Source: Planctomycetota bacterium (GTDB lineage: Bacteria; Planctomycetota; Planctomycetia; Pirellulales; Pirellulaceae). Taken from it: DNA of 8,555 nucleotides. Shown piece by piece: positions 6,082 through 8,555 of the stretch (position 1 is the first letter of the stretch; every line of letters begins with the position of its first letter). The notes under the pieces were generated by a model, which was given only the letters and a program-made list of their open reading frames with translations, ran no database searches and had not been told where the DNA came from. The position numbers and the translations under genes are program-made. Where the stretch lies: assembly GCA_019347795.1 (NCBI GenBank), contig JAHWKS010000169.1:1-8555 (forward strand), given 5' to 3'.

Positions 6082-7491
6082 GTGAAGAAGAATCTCCTTT
6101 TGGCCGGGGCGATCTGTCTGTTCGCCGCGGCGGGACCGCTTGCGCCTGCGTGGGGACAGCGAATTCGTTTCGCCCAATCGGCCGGCTTGGAGGCGAGCCC
6201 ATCGAGTGAGGAAGAGCCGCAAGCCGCCTCGCAGCCGGCAAAGCCGGACTCATCGCCGCCGCACGAGGCGCTTCCAGCGCCTGATCCTCGTCCTGCGGCG
6301 CCGGCCCCGGAGAGTAAGTCGAGCGTCGATTCGGCCTCTTCCCCGCCGCTGGCCCAGCGTTTTTTGCCCGGCGAGCTTCCTCCCGGCGCAATCGTCGAAA
6401 CGCCGCCTCCCTACTTCCTGGAGTCTGAGCCTGCGTTTCCGCTCGCCGAGGGATTCCCGTATCCGCCATCCTCTTGCGGACCCGACTGTTACAGCTTGTT
6501 TCCGCCGGATTCGGGATTCCGCCTGCCATGCTTCTCGCCCTTCAGGTGGATGAGAGGCCTGTCTTGCGGGCAGCGGGTCGGTGTGTTTGGCGAATATCTC
6601 TACCTCCGGCCGCGCGATGCGGAGACGGCGATCGCTGTGCCGGGGCAGGCGCCGGTCGTCATGGCGGGGAATCCGACGATCGCCGTTCCCCAAGGACGCA
6701 CGGTGCTGCTCGATCCGGATTATTCGCCCGGCTTTCGCGCCGGCGTCAATGTGCGGCTGAAAGAGCGCACGAGCTTTCAGGTGGCCTATACGTGGTTTGA
6801 GAGCGACGCGGTAGCTGGCCGCACGCTCTCGGCGGCGGAAATTGCGCAGAACATCGCGTTGTTTCCGCTGCTCCTTCATCCGCGATCGGCGCTGCCGAAC
6901 AACGTGACGAACGTTTCTGTCGATGGCCGGATGGACGTGGAGTTTGAGATCATCGACGCCGACGCCCGCCTCATACTCTGGGACGGTCAGGTTTCCCGGC
7001 TGACCGGCTACGTGGGCGCCCGCTACGCCGAGTTGGAGCAGGAGCTGCAGACGGTGTACTCCATCAACACCGGCACGGTGGTGGAAGCCGTCACGGACTT
7101 CGAGGGCGCCGGCGCCCGCCTGGGGCTGGACGGCCGCGGATCGCTGGAGTGCTGGGGATTGGGCGTCTACGGCCGTTCGGAGTTGAGCCTTTTGTACGGG
7201 TACTCGCGGGCTGCGTACCGGCAATACCAACTCAACAATCCCGCCAACCCGCAGATATTTACCGATTGGCAGGCCGGACGGATCAATCCCGTGTACGAAT
7301 TTGAACTGGGACTGGAGTGGCTCAGCCCGCGCGAACGACTCCGCCTGAGCGCCGGCTACATGGCCAGCGTCTGGTTCAACATGGTCACTATGGAAGACTA
7401 TCTCGAAAGCATTCAGCAAAACCAATTTGACGATCAGGGCGATACGCTGACCTTCGACGGGCTGACCGCGCGTGTGGAAATTCGGCTGTAG
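6082..7491 (+). CDS. Outer-membrane beta-barrel protein, Lpg1974/BBP7-like planctomycete family
   Basis: The 469-residue product starts at GTG 6082; an in-frame TGA at 6073 rules out a longer form and the first ATG comes only at residue 194. A signal peptide is clear (MKKNLLLAGAICLFAAAG, probable cleavage after AWG, residue 25). Residues 26-125 are rich in Pro, Ser and Glu, a likely disordered linker. Four cysteines follow at 132, 136, 150 and 162. From residue 165 the alternating pattern of a beta-barrel begins, with GVFGEYLYLRPRDAE, YSPGFRAGVNVRL, FQVAYTWFES, GYVGARYAELEQ, DFEGAGARLGLDG and a final amphipathic strand ending VEIRL at the C-terminus. These motifs match the pore-forming outer-membrane families (Lpg1974-like, BBP7) that are numerous in planctomycetes; the exact family is from memory. 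Cargo is unknown. A weak promoter-like pair, TTGACC (5995-6000) and TAATTA (6019-6024), lies upstream. No strong ribosome site is seen. Confidence 0.85.
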   Translation: MKKNLLLAGAICLFAAAGPLAPAWGQRIRFAQSAGLEASPSSEEEPQAASQPAKPDSSPPHEALPAPDPRPAAPAPESKSSVDSASSPPLAQRFLPGELPPGAIVETPPPYFLESEPAFPLAEGFPYPPSSCGPDCYSLFPPDSGFRLPCFSPFRWMRGLSCGQRVGVFGEYLYLRPRDAETAIAVPGQAPVVMAGNPTIAVPQGRTVLLDPDYSPGFRAGVNVRLKERTSFQVAYTWFESDAVAGRTLSAAEIAQNIALFPLLLHPRSALPNNVTNVSVDGRMDVEFEIIDADARLILWDGQVSRLTGYVGARYAELEQELQTVYSINTGTVVEAVTDFEGAGARLGLDGRGSLECWGLGVYGRSELSLLYGYSRAAYRQYQLNNPANPQIFTDWQAGRINPVYEFELGLEWLSPRERLRLSAGYMASVWFNMVTMEDYLESIQQNQFDDQGDTLTFDGLTARVEIRL

Positions 7492-7684
7492 CGGCCGTTA
7501 ATTCCTGCGGAGGCGCCGCCCTGCATGAGTCTCGCATCATGTGGCGCAGAAACAGGTGGAAGTGTTCCTTCGGAAGCTCCGGCGGTTCCTGGGCGAACGC
7601 GGAAAGAGCCCCGCACCCGAGAAACACGGCTACCGCGGACGCAACGCAGGCTGACAGCGCCACTGTCACGATCTGTTTTGGCAT
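7388..7684 (-). CDS. Short exported protein of unknown function, 3' end overlapping the barrel gene
   Basis: The 98-residue frame begins with a good signal peptide (MPKQIVTVALSACVASAVAV, hydrophobic to about residue 30, probable cleavage after AFA at 31). A cysteine at 24 gives a poor lipobox (FLGC), so signal peptidase I is more likely. The mature part starts QEPPELPKEHFHLFLRH. GGGTGA lies about 5 bases before ATG 7684, which supports the start. It lies 33 bases after the membrane-protein stop on the same strand, so the two are probably co-transcribed. The last 34 codons or so run antisense through the 3' end of the barrel gene, are rich in Arg, and look like shadow coding. The gene may therefore have lost its original end. 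I do not recognise a family. Confidence 0.5.
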   Translation of the reverse strand: MPKQIVTVALSACVASAVAVFLGCGALSAFAQEPPELPKEHFHLFLRHMMRDSCRAAPPQELTAATAEFPHARSARRRSAYRPDRQIGFAECFRDSLP

Positions 7685-7717
7685 TGTGTCACCCGTTTCC
7701 TCATTGCGACTGCTTTG

Positions 7718-8245
7718 TCATAGGAAGACGAAACCAAAGACCGTAATGATCGAAAGGGCGAGTAGCCCCGCGTGCGTACGCCAACAGCCGGCCGCGGGTT
7801 CGCCTAAGGAAGCTCGAACGTGTCGCTGGTGGAGGTACAACCAGCAAAGCAGCAACACCGTCCCGATGACGATTCTTCGCAGCACGGGATCGCCTCGTTC
7901 AAACCGAACGACGGGAACCAGGATGAATGTCGCCAGCACCAAGTAGCAAAGCAGAATTGTCGCCCACCAACCCCAGCGGCGCAGAAACAGCAACCCCGGA
8001 GACGCGACTACAAACACCGATGCGATAATACCGAAATGCACAAACGGCGCGTACGCGCGGAGACTCGAGGGCGGCCCCATTTGCGACCAGTTCTGGATAA
8101 AACGCAGCGCCCCGCCACCGCCGAGCCAGACGCCAAGAATCAGGAAAACAATCGCGAGAACGACCGTCCCAATGGGCCGGCGCCGTCTGGCCTCGTCAGA
8201 AGCGGTGGATGGGCTGACATACGGATTGACGGGATTATCGCCCAT
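7718..8245 (-). CDS. Multi-pass membrane protein, unknown function
   Basis: The 175-residue protein opens with MGDNPVNPYVSPS, a short N-terminal motif (NPY-x-SP) seen in many planctomycete membrane proteins, then a basic stretch (ARRRR, 19-23). Hydrophobic segments lie at about 25-45, 66-88, 91-113, 122-140 and 158-175, so four or five membrane helices; the last one ends the protein. A cytoplasmic loop with HQRHVRASLGEPAAGC separates the fourth and fifth. No catalytic motif is visible. ATG 8245 is the natural start because of the NPY motif; the upstream sequence has no strong ribosome site. A 14-base palindrome (8285-8298) and an AT-rich stretch (8261-8270) lie upstream and may hold its promoter. 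It probably forms an operon with the short exported protein downstream. Function cannot be assigned. Confidence 0.78.
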   Translation of the reverse strand: MGDNPVNPYVSPSTASDEARRRRPIGTVVLAIVFLILGVWLGGGGALRFIQNWSQMGPPSSLRAYAPFVHFGIIASVFVVASPGLLFLRRWGWWATILLCYLVLATFILVPVVRFERGDPVLRRIVIGTVLLLCWLYLHQRHVRASLGEPAAGCWRTHAGLLALSIITVFGFVFL

Positions 8246-8284
8246 GCGATTTGAAACGCTAATTAAATTAGATGCGATTGTTCC

Positions 8285-8298
8285 AGTCTCGTGAGACT
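8285..8298. promoter_or_regulatory. Palindrome upstream of the membrane-protein gene
   Basis: AGTCTC-GT-GAGACT is a perfect inverted repeat with 6-bp arms, 40 bases upstream of ATG 8245. It could be an operator or a small hairpin. On the minus strand TTTAAT (plus-strand 8262-8267) is a possible -10 box, but no matching -35 box is visible, so the regulatory reading is weak. Confidence 0.25.
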
Positions 8299-8337
8299 CT
8301 TGTCGTTATCCGAGGCCGCCCACGCAATGTCGGCTAG

Positions 8338-8555
8338 AGGGGGTCGGGGGTCTTTTTTGGGCCCCGCGGCCACCCCCGGGGCACCCCCCCGGGCGCCAAA
8401 GAACCCCCCCCCCCCCCGAGCGGGCCAGGCCGGGGGCAAAGCGGCGTGTGGGGCCGGCCGTTGACGCCACCGCCGTTTGGGGTGGGGGGGGGGGGGGGGC
8501 GGGCGGGCCTGGGGGCGGGTGTGGCCGGCCCGGTGTCGGGGGGCCCCACGCTGAT
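8338..8555. other. Low-complexity G/C homopolymer end, probably artefactual
   Basis: From about 8338 the sequence changes sharply to very GC-rich DNA with long single-base runs, including 14 C at 8404-8417 and 16 G at 8484-8499, plus several runs of 5-7. The open frame on the minus strand here is only Pro, Gly and Arg and is not credible. Position at the very end of the sequence suggests low-quality read ends or a mis-extended contig. I would not annotate genes in it. Confidence 0.7.

Noticed and set aside
5922..6209. A 95-codon plus-strand frame running into the barrel gene
   Set aside because: Its second half overlaps the signal peptide region of the barrel gene in another frame, and the first half has no protein-like features.
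6250..7425. A 391-codon open frame antisense to the barrel gene
   Set aside because: Same reason: a shadow frame, rich in Arg and His, without recognisable motifs, while the sense strand has a signal peptide and barrel pattern.
8334..8549. A 71-codon minus-strand frame at the right end
   Set aside because: It consists of Pro/Gly/Arg from C and G homopolymers in probably artefactual sequence.

Overview
The window looks like a whole 8.5 kb metagenomic contig from a GC-rich bacterium, most likely a planctomycete (Pirellulales-like). I base this on an outer-membrane beta-barrel protein of the type expanded in planctomycetes, a small membrane protein opening with an N-P-Y-x-S-P motif common there, families of GC-rich hairpin repeats, and the general protein character. 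This is inference; no ribosomal RNA or other phylogenetic marker except seryl-tRNA synthetase is present. The left end cuts a gene and the right end runs into poor, homopolymer-rich sequence.

Layout. (1) Positions 2-2765, plus strand: the 3' part of a YyaL/SSP411-type thioredoxin-domain protein, overlapping by ATGA a beta-propeller (TolB/PD40-like) gene that is broken by two same-direction frameshifts. (2) Positions 2837-3524, minus strand: a two-gene unit, a small JAMM/JAB-type metallopeptidase-like protein followed by a 79-residue protein resembling NTF2-fold immunity (or PepSY-like) proteins. (3) Positions 3707-3907: two inverted copies of a repeat made of GC-rich hairpins, ending 15 bases before serS. 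(4) Positions 3923-5209: serS, seryl-tRNA synthetase, the one clear housekeeping gene. (5) Positions 5230-5320: a third repeat copy, which abuts the start codon of a SUKH (SMI1/KNR4-like) immunity-family protein (5322-5759), followed by a short, probably decayed ORF. (6) Positions 6082-7491: an exported outer-membrane beta-barrel protein with a proline-rich N-terminal linker. (7) Positions 7388-8245, minus strand: a multi-pass membrane protein and a short exported protein whose 3' end overlaps the barrel gene tail-to-tail. (8) From about 8338 to the end: low-complexity C and G runs, probably a sequencing or assembly artefact.

How it fits together. serS and the YyaL-type gene are ordinary chromosomal genes. 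Between and around them is accessory material: immunity-family proteins without an obvious toxin, a broken propeller gene and repeat elements. The most interesting structure is the repeat family. Each copy has a hairpin with a C-GNNA-G tetraloop whose stem shows a compensatory base-pair change between copies, flanked by hairpins with C-GNA-G triloops. Two of three copies have GTAG directly 5' of the central hairpin, as in REP elements mobilised by RAYT (Y1) transposases. No RAYT gene is in the window.
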